Assembly (NCBI GenBank): GCA_000737985.1
Contig: JNVT01000058.1
Location: forward strand, 20,632-84,631
Direction of reading: 5' to 3'
Source of the DNA: Gammaproteobacteria bacterium MFB021
Lineage (GTDB): Bacteria; Pseudomonadota; Gammaproteobacteria; Pseudomonadales; Halomonadaceae
DNA: 64,000 nucleotides
Shown here: positions 51,572-61,342 of the stretch, in pieces
Layout of the letters: the number at the start of each line of letters is the position of its first letter
Position numbering within the stretch: the first letter of the stretch is position 1
Notes under the pieces: generated by a model
What the model was told of the DNA's origin: nothing
The model's input: only the letters and a program-made list of their open reading frames with translations
Databases searched by the model: none
Made by a program: the position numbers and the translations under genes

Positions 51572-53761
51572 ATGTCAGAACAAAAAGTGGTGCTTTCCGC
51601 CGATGGTCCCGAGGACCCTTCGGTCAAGGAAGCGCTGGAGAAGTTCGATCGTGAAAGCCTGGTGCGCGACCGGCTGCCGCGGATGGTGCTCCAGTTCGTC
51701 ACCGGGGTCAGCGTGCTGCTGGCGCTGTTCCATCTCTACACCTCGTTCTCGGGGCCGCTGGTGGACGTGGCCCAGCGCAGCATTCACCTGTACACGCTGC
51801 TGGGACTGGCCTTCATCCTCTACCCGCTGACGCGCAAGGGCGCGCGTGACCGGGTACCCTGGGGCGATGCGTTGCTGGTGCTGGCGGCGTTCGCCATCGG
51901 TGTCTACATGCTGCTGGTGTCGGACCGGGTGATCGCCTCCGCCGGGCGTATCAACCAGACCGACATGATCGTCGGTTTCGTGGCGATCCTGCTGGTGCTC
52001 GACGCCACCCGCCGGGTCACCGGCTGGGGGCTGACCATCCTGGCCACGCTGTTTCTACTCTACGGCTTCTACGCCAAGCTCTCGTTCTACCCGGCGCTCA
52101 ACGAGAACATCATTCTCGCTACCTGCCGCCAGATCGTTTCGCACCTGGTGTTCATCACCGAGGGGCTCTTGGGTACTGCGATCGGGGTTTCGGCGAGTTA
52201 CATCATCCTGTTCATCCTGTTCGGCGCCTTTCTCGGCAAGTCTGGGTTGGGGCAGCTGTTCAACGACCTGGCGCTGGCGATCGCCGGGCATACCCGCGGC
52301 GGCCCGGCCAAGGTCGCGGTGATCGCCAGCGGCTTTCTCGGCTCGATCAACGGCTCGGCGATCGCCAACGTGGTCACCACCGGTGCCTTCACCATCCCGC
52401 TGATGAAGAAGACCGGCTACAAGCCCAACTTCGCCGGGGCGGTGGAGGCGGCGGCCAGCGTCGGCGGTCAGATTCTGCCGCCGATAATGGGCGCGGCAGC
52501 CTTCATCATGGCCGAGGTGCTCTCGGTGCCCTACACCCAGGTGATCCTGGCCGGCATCATCCCGGCCCTGCTCTACTATCTCGGGGTGCTGTTCCAGGTC
52601 CATCTGCGCGCCATGCGCAACGGTCTCGAGGGCATCCCGCGCTCCCAGCTGACGCCGCTGAAGACGGTGATGCTCAAGCGCGGGCATCTGCTGGTGCCGA
52701 TGGCGGTGCTGCTGTGGCTGCTGTTCGACGGCCGCGCGCCGTTCTTCGCCGCCTTCTGGTCGATCGCCGCCACCGTGCTGATCTGCGGTACCCGCCGGGT
52801 CACTGTGGGGCTCGGCCTGATCCTGGTGCTGCTGATCCTGGAGCCGCAGCTGCGCGCGCTGTTCGCCGGGAACCCGCTGCCCAACTTCCCGGCCAGCCGC
52901 TGGACGCTGTTCCTGGTGATCCTGGTGCCAGTGGCGATCAATGCGCTGCGGGCCAAGCTCGGCATGGTGGCCGAGAAGATGGATGTCGGCGACTGCCGCG
53001 ATGCCATGGTCGATGGGGTGCGCAACGCCATTCCGGTGGCCGTGGCGTGTGGCGCGGTGGGGATCATCGTGGGCATCGCCACGCTGACCGGCATCGCCCT
53101 GGACGCCGCCGACGCGGTGGTCACGTTGGGTCAGCAGATTCCGATCCCGATGATTCAACTGCTGGTCACCCTGGTGCTGACCATGGTCGCCTCGATCGTG
53201 CTCGGTATGGGGCTGCCGAGCATTCCCACCTATATCATCACCAGCACCATGGCGGCGCCGATCCTGCTCAACCTGCCGCTGTTCCGCGAGCTGGCCGGGA
53301 GCAACGACACCGCGATCTTCGTTGCCCACATGTTCGTGTTCTACTTCGGGCTGTTCGCCAACCTGACGCCGCCGGTGGCGCTGGCCGCCTATGCCGGCGC
53401 CGGTATCAGCGGCGGCTCGCCCAATGCCACCGGCTTCCAGGCGATGAAGCTCGCCATCGCCGGCTTCGTGGTGCCCTACATGTTCGTGTTCGCGCACAGC
53501 ATGCTGATGATCGACGCCACCCTGTGGAACACGCTGTGGGTGATCGTCACCGGGGTGATCGGGGTGCTGCTGCTGGCGGTGGCGGTGGAGGGCTACCTGC
53601 GCCGGCCGCTCAACCCCTTCTGGCGGATACTGGCCGCAGTCGGCGCGCTGGCGCTGATCTTCCCGGGGCTGGCCAGCGACATCGTGGGGGCGGTGATCAC
53701 CGTGGTGCTGTTCCTGCTGGCCAAGGCCAAGCCGGCGCAGCCTGCCCCGAGCGGTGGCTGA
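51572..53761 (+). CDS. Fused TRAP transporter permease (DctQ-DctM), TAXI type
   Basis: The 729-residue membrane protein combines the small DctQ-like domain (about residues 40-150) with the large DctM-like channel. Typical motifs are AFLGKSGLGQLFNDLALAIAG, GSINGSAIANVVTTGAFTIP, ASVGGQILPPIMGAAAFIMAE and MGLPSIPTYIITSTMAAP (quoted in part). Fused permeases of this length accompany TAXI receptors. It imports organic acids using a sodium gradient. A GC-rich hairpin near 53809-53840 could end the operon, though it lacks a clear T tract. Confidence 0.92.
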   Translation: MSEQKVVLSADGPEDPSVKEALEKFDRESLVRDRLPRMVLQFVTGVSVLLALFHLYTSFSGPLVDVAQRSIHLYTLLGLAFILYPLTRKGARDRVPWGDALLVLAAFAIGVYMLLVSDRVIASAGRINQTDMIVGFVAILLVLDATRRVTGWGLTILATLFLLYGFYAKLSFYPALNENIILATCRQIVSHLVFITEGLLGTAIGVSASYIILFILFGAFLGKSGLGQLFNDLALAIAGHTRGGPAKVAVIASGFLGSINGSAIANVVTTGAFTIPLMKKTGYKPNFAGAVEAAASVGGQILPPIMGAAAFIMAEVLSVPYTQVILAGIIPALLYYLGVLFQVHLRAMRNGLEGIPRSQLTPLKTVMLKRGHLLVPMAVLLWLLFDGRAPFFAAFWSIAATVLICGTRRVTVGLGLILVLLILEPQLRALFAGNPLPNFPASRWTLFLVILVPVAINALRAKLGMVAEKMDVGDCRDAMVDGVRNAIPVAVACGAVGIIVGIATLTGIALDAADAVVTLGQQIPIPMIQLLVTLVLTMVASIVLGMGLPSIPTYIITSTMAAPILLNLPLFRELAGSNDTAIFVAHMFVFYFGLFANLTPPVALAAYAGAGISGGSPNATGFQAMKLAIAGFVVPYMFVFAHSMLMIDATLWNTLWVIVTGVIGVLLLAVAVEGYLRRPLNPFWRILAAVGALALIFPGLASDIVGAVITVVLFLLAKAKPAQPAPSGG

Positions 53762-54024
53762 CGAGGCTTCGTCGATACCTTTCTGCCCCTGCTCTGCACG
53801 GGCTTGCCACGCCGGCGCCCGCTCACGCGGGCGTCGGCGTCTGGCCTGGGCTTTTCGTCGCACCTGGGAGACGCCTGGCCCCGAGCCTGCTATAAAGTTG
53901 ACTTAAGGCGCTGCTCAAAAGCGCCGTATACCCCCTGAACGCCGGGCGTGCTGGTTGACGCTGCAGGCTCCCCTGGAAGGACCGCCAGGGCGGTGGTAAC
54001 GACACAATCCGATGAGGATGGCAC

Positions 54025-57000
54025 ATGGCAATTAACGTCACGCGGCGCCAGTTTTTCAAACTGGGCGGGGCGGGGCTGGCGACGTCGAGCCTGGCGGTGA
54101 TGGGGTTCGCCCCGGAACCCGCCGAAGCCTCGATCCGGCAGTTCAAGCTGACCCACGCCAAGGAGACCCGCAACACCTGCACCTACTGCTCGGTGGGTTG
54201 CGGCATTCTGATCTACAGCAAGGGCGATGGGGCGAAGAACGTCGAACAGAACGTCTTCCACATCGAGGGCGACCCGGATCACCCGGTCTCCCGCGGCTCG
54301 CTGTGCCCCAAGGGCGCCGGGCTGCTGGACTTCGTCCACAGCGATGGCCGTCTGGCCTACCCGCAGGTGCGCGAGGCCGGCAGCGACGAGTGGAAACGGA
54401 TCAGCTGGGACGAGGCGCTGGGGCGCATCGCTCGGCACATGAAGGATGATCGCGACGCCAACTTCGTGCAGCGCAACGCCCAGGGGCAGACGGTCAACCA
54501 CTGGACGACGACGGGTTTCCTGGCGGCGTCCGGCTCCTCCAACGAAGCCGGCTACATCACCCACAAGGTGGTGCGTACGCTGGGCATGGTGGCGTTCGAC
54601 AACCAGGCACGCGTCTGACACGGACCGACGGTGGCAGGTCTTGCCCCAACATTCGGTCGCGGTGCCATGACCAATCACTGGGTCGACATCCGCAATGCCA
54701 ATCTGATTCTGTCGATGGGCGGCAACTCCGCCGAAGCACACCCCGTGGGCTTCCGCTGGGTCACCGAGGCCATCGAGCACAACAAGGCCGAGTTGATCAC
54801 GATCGACCCGCGCTTCACCCGTACCAGCGCGGTGGCGCAGGATCGCGCCTTCATCCGCACCGGTAGCGATATCGCCTTCCTCGGCGGGCTGATCAGCTAT
54901 CTGATCGAGACCGACCAGATCCAGCGCGAGTACGTGCTGAACTACACCGACGCGGCGCTGATCGTGCGCGACGGCTATGGCTTCGAGGAGGGCCTGTTCT
55001 CGGGCTACGACGAGGCCACGCGCAGCTACGACAAGCAGTCGTGGATGTACGAGAAGGGCGACGACGGCTTCGTGCGCCGGGATGACTCGCTCAGCGATCC
55101 GCGCTGCGTCTACCAGCTGCTGCGCGGGCACTATGCGCGCTACACCCCTGACATGGTCTCGAGCATCAGCGGCATCCCGGTGGCCGACATCCAGCGTATC
55201 TGGAAGAAGATCGCGGCGATGGCGGTGCCCGACAAGACCATGACCATCCTCTATGCGCTGGGCTGGACGCAGCACTCGATCGGCTCGCAGATCATCCGCG
55301 CCGCGGCCATGGTCCAGCTGCTGCTGGGCAACATGGGCATGCCGGGAGGCGGAGTCAACGCGCTGCGTGGGCACTCCAACATCCAGGGGCTGACCGATCT
55401 GGGGCTGCTGTCGCAGCTGCTGCCGGGCTACATGACCCTGGCCAACGCCAAGGAGCAAGGGTACCGCGCCTATATCGACAAGCGCACCAAACAGCCCACG
55501 GTGGCGGGTCAGGTCTCCTACTGGAAGAACTACGAGAAGTTCCACGTCAGCCTGATGAAGGCGTGGTACGGCCAGGCCGCGACCGCCGACAACGACTGGT
55601 GCTTCGACTGGCTGCCCAAGCTCGAACGGCCGCTCTATGACATCCTCGATACCTTCGAGCGCATGTCCAAGGGTGAGCTGACCGGCTACTTCTGCCAGGG
55701 CTTCAACCCGCTCGCCTCGTTCCCCGACCGGGCCAAGATCACCCGCGCGCTGTCGTCGCTGAAGTATCTGGTGGTGATGGACCCGCTCAACACTGAGACC
55801 AGCGAGTTCTGGAAGTCCTACGGCGAGTACAACGACGTCGACCCCAGCCAGATCGACACCGAGGTGTTCCGGCTGCCGACCTGCTGTTTCGCCGAGGACG
55901 ACGGCTCGATCGTCAACAGCGCGCGCTGGCTGCAGTGGCACTGGGCCGCGGCGCCGCCGCCGGGCGAGTCGCGCCCCGACACGCGCATCATGGGCGAACT
56001 GTTCCTCCGGCTGAAACAGCTCTACCAGACGGAGGGCGGGGTCTTCCCCGAGCCGATCCTCAACCTGACCTGGGACTACAAGATCCCCCACGAGCCCAAG
56101 TCGGAAGAACTCGCGCGCGAGTTCAACGGCTATGCGCTGGAGGATCTGACCGACGCCCAGGGGCAGGTGGTGCGCCGTGCCGGCGAGCAGCTATCCGGTT
56201 TCGGTGAGCTGACCGCCGACGGCAAGACCACCGCCGGCTGCTGGATATTCACCGGCTGCTGGACCGAAGCGGGCAACCAGATGGCGCGGCGTGACAACGC
56301 CGACCCCTATGGTACCGGCAACACCCTGGGCTGGGCCTGGGCCTGGCCGGCCAACCGGCGTGTGCTCTACAACCGCGCCAGTGCCGACGTGCAGGGGCGG
56401 CCGTGGGGCGCCAACAAGGCGTTCGTGTGGTGGAGCGCGGCGCAGGGGCGCTGGATCGGTGCCGACGTGCCCGACTTCCCGCCGACCTCGGCGCCGTCCG
56501 AAGGGCAGATGCCGTTCATCATGCAGCCGGAGGGGGTGGGACACCTGTTCGCCGGGCAGAGCATGGTCGATGGCCCCTTCCCCGAGCACTACGAGCCGTT
56601 CGAGTCGCCGGTACCGCAGAACCTGCTGCACCCGGGCAAGCCCAAGGTGCGCAACAACCCGGCGGCACGCATCTTCGACGAGGATCGCGCGGCTCTGGGC
56701 ACACCGGAGGAGTACCCGCATGCGGCGACGACCTATCGCCTGACCGAGCATTTCCACTACTGGACCAAGCACGCCCGGCTCAACGCCATCGTTCAGCCGC
56801 AGCAGTTCGTCGAGATCGGCGAGAAACTGGCCGAGGAGATCGGTGTGGCCGCGGGGGACTGGGTCAAGGTCTCCTCCAAGCGCGGCTTCATCAAGGCGGT
56901 GGCGGTGGTGACCAAGCGGCTCAAGCCGATGACGGTCGGCGATCGCCAGGTGCACCACGTGGGCATTCCGCTGCACTGGGGCTTCACCGGCGTGGCCAAG

Positions 57001-57099
57001 AAGGGCTATCTGGTCAACGCCCTGACGCCGTTCGTCGGTGATGCCAATACCCAGACGCCGGAGTACAAGTCGTTCACCGTTCGCGTCGAGAAGGCTTAG
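54025..57099 (+). CDS. fdoG: Selenocysteine-containing formate dehydrogenase major (alpha) subunit
   Basis: The gene encodes 1024 residues if the in-frame TGA at 54616-54618 is read as selenocysteine (residue 198). The flanking residues [21 protein letters not shown] match E. coli FdnG/FdoG around Sec196. The N-terminus is a Tat signal ([10 protein letters not shown]), so the enzyme acts in the periplasm. A [4Fe-4S] motif CTYCSVGCG and molybdopterin-binding regions follow. The enzyme oxidises formate to CO2. A SECIS hairpin lies just after the TGA. The palindrome GGCGCT...AGCGCC at 53907-53925 in the promoter region may be regulatory. Confidence 0.96.
54633..54645 (+). promoter_or_regulatory. 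SECIS apical hairpin for selenocysteine insertion in fdoG
   Basis: GGCA-GGTCT-TGCC forms a short stem with a GGTCT loop 14 nt after the UGA codon. This is the position and loop sequence of bacterial SECIS elements recognised by SelB in E. coli formate dehydrogenase mRNAs. Confidence 0.85.
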
Positions 57100-57109
57100 G
57101 GAGCTCGCC

Positions 57110-58054
57110 ATGATCAATTCGCAAAACATCATTGCCCGCTCTGCCACCACGACCCCGCCGCCGCAGGCACGCAGCCACGTCGAGGAAGTGGCCAAGCTGA
57201 TCGATGTCTCCAAGTGCATCGGCTGCAAGGCGTGCCAGGTGGCTTGCATGGAGTGGAACGACCTGCGTGACGAGGTGGGGGAGTGCCACGGCACCTACGA
57301 CAACCCCACCGACCTCACCGCCGAGTCGTGGACGGTGATGCGCTTCAGCGAGCACGAGACGGCCGATGGCAATCTCGAGTGGCTGATTCGCAAGGATGGC
57401 TGCATGCACTGTGCCGAGCCGGGCTGCCTTACGGCGTGCCCGGCCCCCGGCGCGATCGTGCAGTACGCCAACGGGATCGTCGACTTCGACTCCAACCACT
57501 GCATCGGCTGCGGCTACTGCATCACCGGCTGCCCGTTCGATATTCCGCGCATCTCGCCGAAGGACAGCAAGTCCTACAAGTGCACGCTGTGCTCGGATCG
57601 GGTCAACGCCGGCATGGAGCCGGCCTGCGTCAAGACCTGCCCGACCAACTGCATCGAGTTCGGCACCAAGGCGGACATGCTCGACCGCGCCGCCAAGCGG
57701 GTCGGCGATCTCAAGGCGCTGGGTTTCCGCGATGCCGGCATCTACGACCCGGCCGGGGTCGGCGGCACCCACGTGATGTACGTGCTGCATCACGCCAACG
57801 ATCCCAACCGCTACAGCGGCCTGCCCAAGGACCCACGTATCTCGCCGCTGGTCGGCGCCTGGAAAGGGGTGACCAAACCGATCATGGCGGCGATCATCGG
57901 CATCACTGCCTTCGCCGGGGTGATCCACTACGTGACCAAGGGGCCCAAGGAGGAGCCGGAGGAGAGCGCTGACGCTGACCCGACCGCGCTCGGCTACGAC
58001 GCCACGCGCCGGCGCGACGACGCGGACGACCGCCCGCATGGAGGTGACCGATGA
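57110..58054 (+). CDS. fdoH: Formate dehydrogenase iron-sulfur (beta) subunit
   Basis: The 314-residue protein carries four ferredoxin-type Cys clusters: [35 protein letters not shown] and [20 protein letters not shown] (each partly quoted). It has a C-terminal transmembrane anchor ([19 protein letters not shown]). It carries electrons from the molybdenum site to the cytochrome subunit. I chose the ATG at 57110 after AGGGAGCTC. The acidic and Arg-rich tail after the anchor is longer than in E. coli. The stop overlaps fdoI. Confidence 0.94.
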   Translation: MINSQNIIARSATTTPPPQARSHVEEVAKLIDVSKCIGCKACQVACMEWNDLRDEVGECHGTYDNPTDLTAESWTVMRFSEHETADGNLEWLIRKDGCMHCAEPGCLTACPAPGAIVQYANGIVDFDSNHCIGCGYCITGCPFDIPRISPKDSKSYKCTLCSDRVNAGMEPACVKTCPTNCIEFGTKADMLDRAAKRVGDLKALGFRDAGIYDPAGVGGTHVMYVLHHANDPNRYSGLPKDPRISPLVGAWKGVTKPIMAAIIGITAFAGVIHYVTKGPKEEPEESADADPTALGYDATRRRDDADDRPHGGDR

Positions 58055-58698
58055 AGCGCTCCCAGGATCGTCTCGTACGCTACTCGCCGCTCGATCGTGC
58101 CAATCACTGGACCATGGTGATCGCGTTCGTGCTGCTGGCGCTGTCGGGTCTGGCGTTCTTCCACCCGGCATTCTTCTTCCTCAGCCACAGCCTCGGCGGG
58201 CCGGTGTGGGCGCGTATCCTGCACCCCTTCCTCGGCCTGTTGCTGGTGCTGCTGTTCGTGGCCATGGCGGTACGCCACGTCAGCCGTAACCTGCTGGGTG
58301 AGAACGACGTGCAGTGGATGCGTCAAATCGGCGACGTGCTCGACAATCGCGACGACAAGCTGCCGCCGATCGGCAAGTACAATCCGGGCCAGAAGCTGGT
58401 GTTCTGGGCGCTGGTGGTGTCGATCGCGGCGCTGTTGGTCAGCGGCGTGATCATGTGGCGGCCGTGGTTCGCCGGCTACTTCCCGATCCCGCTGATCCGG
58501 CTGGCGAGTCTGGTCCACGCGCTGGCGGCGTTCGTCGCCATCGTCACCATCGTGGTTCACGTCTATGCCGCGCTCTGGGTCAAGGGCTCGATCCGCTCGA
58601 TGACCCAGGGCTGGGTGACCCGCGCCTGGGCGCGCCACCACCATGGCCTCTGGGCCCGTGAACAGGAGGAGAAGCAGCGCCGTGAGCAGCAACCCTGA
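58051..58698 (+). CDS. fdoI: Formate dehydrogenase cytochrome b556 (gamma) subunit
   Basis: The 215-residue membrane protein has four helices and the haem-ligand histidines typical of FdnI/FdoI: His in [19 protein letters not shown], His in ILHPFLG and His residues in [39 protein letters not shown] loop is also conserved. It takes electrons to quinone in the inner membrane. It overlaps fdoH upstream (ATGA) and the GTG start of fdhE downstream. Confidence 0.93.
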   Translation: MKRSQDRLVRYSPLDRANHWTMVIAFVLLALSGLAFFHPAFFFLSHSLGGPVWARILHPFLGLLLVLLFVAMAVRHVSRNLLGENDVQWMRQIGDVLDNRDDKLPPIGKYNPGQKLVFWALVVSIAALLVSGVIMWRPWFAGYFPIPLIRLASLVHALAAFVAIVTIVVHVYAALWVKGSIRSMTQGWVTRAWARHHHGLWAREQEEKQRREQQP

Positions 58699-59644
58699 AC
58701 GTCCTCCGGGCAGTGACCCCGGCCACACCTTCGGTCAGGCGCCCCCTTCGCCGGGGGCGCCGCCGATGGTGGTGCTGCCGGGCCGCAAACTGTTCGCCGA
58801 ACGTGCCGAGCGCCTGCAGCGGCTGGCCGAACGCGTGCCTGCGATGGCCGATTACCTGCGCTTCATGGCGCAGGTGGTCGCCGCCCAGCATAGGGTGCTG
58901 CAGCAGCCCCGTGCCAGCGTGACCGCGAGTGCCGAGGTGGCGATCGCCCACGGCGTGCCGCCGCTGGCGATCGACGGGCTGTGGCGCGACATGAGCTGGC
59001 GCGAGGATCTCGACGCGCTGATCGCCGAGCTCGACGGCGAGGTGCCGGCGGCGCAGCGCGAGTGGTTCGAGACCCTGCGCGGTGCTTCGGCCGCGGCCCG
59101 TGAGGCGCTGGTGCCGCGTCTGCTCGGCGGTGAGCCGCTCGACCCCGAGCAGACCGCGCTGGCGCCGCTGGTGGGTGCTGCGCTGCAGGTCGCCTGGACC
59201 CGTCAGGCGCGCACCCTGGCAAAGCCGCCGGGGCGCCCAGTCGAGGCCATGCGCGCGCTGTGCCCCTGCTGCGGTGCGCCGGCGGTGGCCAGCGTGATCC
59301 AGATCGGCATGGCCCGCTCGCGGGTGCGCTACCTGCACTGCGGGCTGTGCGCCACCGAGTGGTACGCCGAGCGCGCGCGCTGCGTCGAGTGCGGCGATAG
59401 CCGGACGCTCGACTACTGCGGGCTCGAGGACGACGCCGGGCAGCGCGTGCTGCCGGTACAGGCAGAGACCTGCGATCACTGTGCGAGCTATCTCAAGGTG
59501 GTGCAGAAGGAGTGGGAGGCCGCGGCTGATCCGCTCGCCGATGACCTCGCCAGCCTGGCCCTGGACATGCTGATCGCCGACCGCGAGCTGGCGCGGCGGG
59601 CCTTCAATCCACTGCTGGTGCTGGGCGCGCCCGACGCCGGCTGA
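58682..59644 (+). CDS. fdhE: Formate dehydrogenase accessory protein FdhE
   Basis: The 320-residue cytoplasmic protein has the zinc/iron-binding Cys pairs of FdhE: CPCCGAPAVAS, CGLCATEWY, CVECGDSRTLDYCGLED and CDHCASYLK. FdhE is needed for formation of active Tat-exported formate dehydrogenases and may assist iron-sulfur or selenium-site maturation. I place the start at the GTG at 58682, overlapping fdoI, with AGGAGG 12 bp upstream; a slightly longer ATG start at 58643 is possible. The first ~45 residues are Pro/Gly-rich. Confidence 0.92.
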   Translation: MSSNPERPPGSDPGHTFGQAPPSPGAPPMVVLPGRKLFAERAERLQRLAERVPAMADYLRFMAQVVAAQHRVLQQPRASVTASAEVAIAHGVPPLAIDGLWRDMSWREDLDALIAELDGEVPAAQREWFETLRGASAAAREALVPRLLGGEPLDPEQTALAPLVGAALQVAWTRQARTLAKPPGRPVEAMRALCPCCGAPAVASVIQIGMARSRVRYLHCGLCATEWYAERARCVECGDSRTLDYCGLEDDAGQRVLPVQAETCDHCASYLKVVQKEWEAAADPLADDLASLALDMLIADRELARRAFNPLLVLGAPDAG

Positions 59645-59716
59645 GACCGGCTCATGGCGCCAGTGGCGCGGGCGTGTCGACGTTCGCGGCCACTCTCGCC
59701 TGCCAGTCTCGCATGT

Positions 59717-59768
59717 CGCTCTCACATAGCACTCTCACATAGCGCTCTCATACACCACTCTCGCCTGC
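59717..59768 (+). repeat. 13-bp tandem repeats between fdhE and selA
   Basis: CGCTCTCACATAG, CACTCTCACATAG and CGCTCTCATACAC are consecutive, followed by a partial CACTCTCGCCTGC. They occupy part of a 267-bp gap that otherwise shows no feature. Confidence 0.85.
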
Positions 59769-59911
59769 TGCTGCGGGGCTAGTGACCCGCGGCTGCTCCC
59801 TCGGCCCTGGCCGTGCGGCGCCGGGTCTCTTGTGTTGGCGTGGCGGCGACGCTTAAATCGGGGACACGCCCGGTGTCGCCCCCGGCCATCCTCCGTTCTG
59901 TCGAGCCGTTC

Positions 59912-61342
59912 ATGTCCGAGACCTCTTCCGCGAGCACCGATCTGCGGCGCCACCTGCCTGCCGTCAACGTGCTGCTGAGCCATGCCGCACTGCAGCCCGC
60001 CCGTGTGCAGCACGGTGAGCGCGTGCTCACCCGGGCCATCCGCGACACGCTCACCGAGTGGCGTCGCCGGCTGGCGGCGCCGGACGCGCCGACCATCCTC
60101 GACGAGGAGGCGCTGATCGATGCCATACACGAGCGTCTTGCCGGGCTGACCCGGCCCAACCTGCGCGCGGTGTTCAATCTCACCGGGACGGTGATCCACA
60201 CCAATCTGGGACGATCGCCGTTGGCCGAGGCGGCGATTGCGGCGATGGTCGAGGCGGCACGCCACCCGGCGGCGCTGGAGTACGATCTCGAAGGTGGGCG
60301 GCGTGGCGACCGTGATCGCCTGGTCGAGGCGCTGCTGGTCGAGCTCACCGGCGCCGAGGCGGCGACTGTGGTCAACAACAACGCGGCCGCCGTGCTGCTG
60401 GCGTTGAGCGCCCTGGGGGCAGGCCGCGAGGCGATCATCTCGCGTGGCGAGATGATCGAGATCGGCGGCGCTTTCCGCATGCCCGACGTGATGACCGCCG
60501 CCGGCTGTCGGCTGGTCGAGGTGGGGGCCACCAACCGCACCCATGCGCGCGACTTTCGCCAGGCGCTGGGTGAGCAGAGCGGTCTGATCGTCAAGGCGCA
60601 CACCTCCAACTACGCCATCGCCGGATTCACCAGTAGCGTGCCGGAGGCGGAGCTGGCAGCGATCGCCCACGCCCACGGTATTCCCTTCATGATCGATCTG
60701 GGCAGCGGCGCGCTGACCGACTTCCGCGCCCTGGGGCTGCCCCACGAAGCGCAGCCGGCGGAGGCGATCGCCGCCGGCGCCGATCTGGTCACCTTCAGCG
60801 GCGACAAACTGCTGGGTGGGCCGCAGGCGGGGATCGTGGTCGGCCGGCGCGAGCTGGTCGAGCGTCTCAAACGCCACCCGCTCAAGCGCGCGCTGCGCTG
60901 CGACAAGCTGACTCTGGCCGCTCTCGAGGCCACGCTGCGGGTCTATCGCGACAGCGAGGCGCCGGCGCGCGAGCTGCCCACGCTGCGGCTGTTGACCCGC
61001 GCACAAGAGGAGATCGCGCAGCAGGCCGAGCGCCTGCTGAATCCGCTGCGGGCGGCGCTCGCCGGCATCGCCACGGTGGAGAGTGCGGCCTGCCGCAGCC
61101 AGCTCGGCAGCGGTTCGCTGCCGGTGGATCGCCTGGAGAGCCGGGCGCTGGTGCTACAGGCGCCGCGCGGGCGCGATCTGGCCCGCCTCGAGCGAGCGTT
61201 GCGGGCGCTGCCGCGGCCGGTGATCGGGCGCACCCACGAGGGCGCGCTATGGCTCGATCTGCGCTGTCTCGCCGAGCCTGCCGATGAGCAGGCGTTTCTG
61301 GCGCAGCTGGCGACGCTGCCGACGTGCTGGGAGGCGGCATGA
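59912..61342 (+). CDS. selA: L-seryl-tRNA(Sec) selenium transferase
   Basis: The 476-residue PLP enzyme converts seryl-tRNA(Sec) to selenocysteyl-tRNA(Sec) using selenophosphate. It has LTGTVIHTNLGRSPLAEAA, EYDLEGGRRGDRD, VVNNNAAAVLLAL and the PLP lysine at residue 299 in FSGDKLLGGPQAGIVVG. I chose the ATG at 59912 because similarity to SelA starts there; the frame extends upstream without features. The stop overlaps selB (ATGA). Confidence 0.95.
   Translation: MSETSSASTDLRRHLPAVNVLLSHAALQPARVQHGERVLTRAIRDTLTEWRRRLAAPDAPTILDEEALIDAIHERLAGLTRPNLRAVFNLTGTVIHTNLGRSPLAEAAIAAMVEAARHPAALEYDLEGGRRGDRDRLVEALLVELTGAEAATVVNNNAAAVLLALSALGAGREAIISRGEMIEIGGAFRMPDVMTAAGCRLVEVGATNRTHARDFRQALGEQSGLIVKAHTSNYAIAGFTSSVPEAELAAIAHAHGIPFMIDLGSGALTDFRALGLPHEAQPAEAIAAGADLVTFSGDKLLGGPQAGIVVGRRELVERLKRHPLKRALRCDKLTLAALEATLRVYRDSEAPARELPTLRLLTRAQEEIAQQAERLLNPLRAALAGIATVESAACRSQLGSGSLPVDRLESRALVLQAPRGRDLARLERALRALPRPVIGRTHEGALWLDLRCLAEPADEQAFLAQLATLPTCWEAA

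Noticed and set aside
54616..54618. In-frame stop in fdoG, which would make it a pseudogene or two genes
   Set aside because: The codon is UGA at the conserved selenocysteine position, a SECIS hairpin follows, and selA, selB and selC are adjacent, so it is read as Sec.
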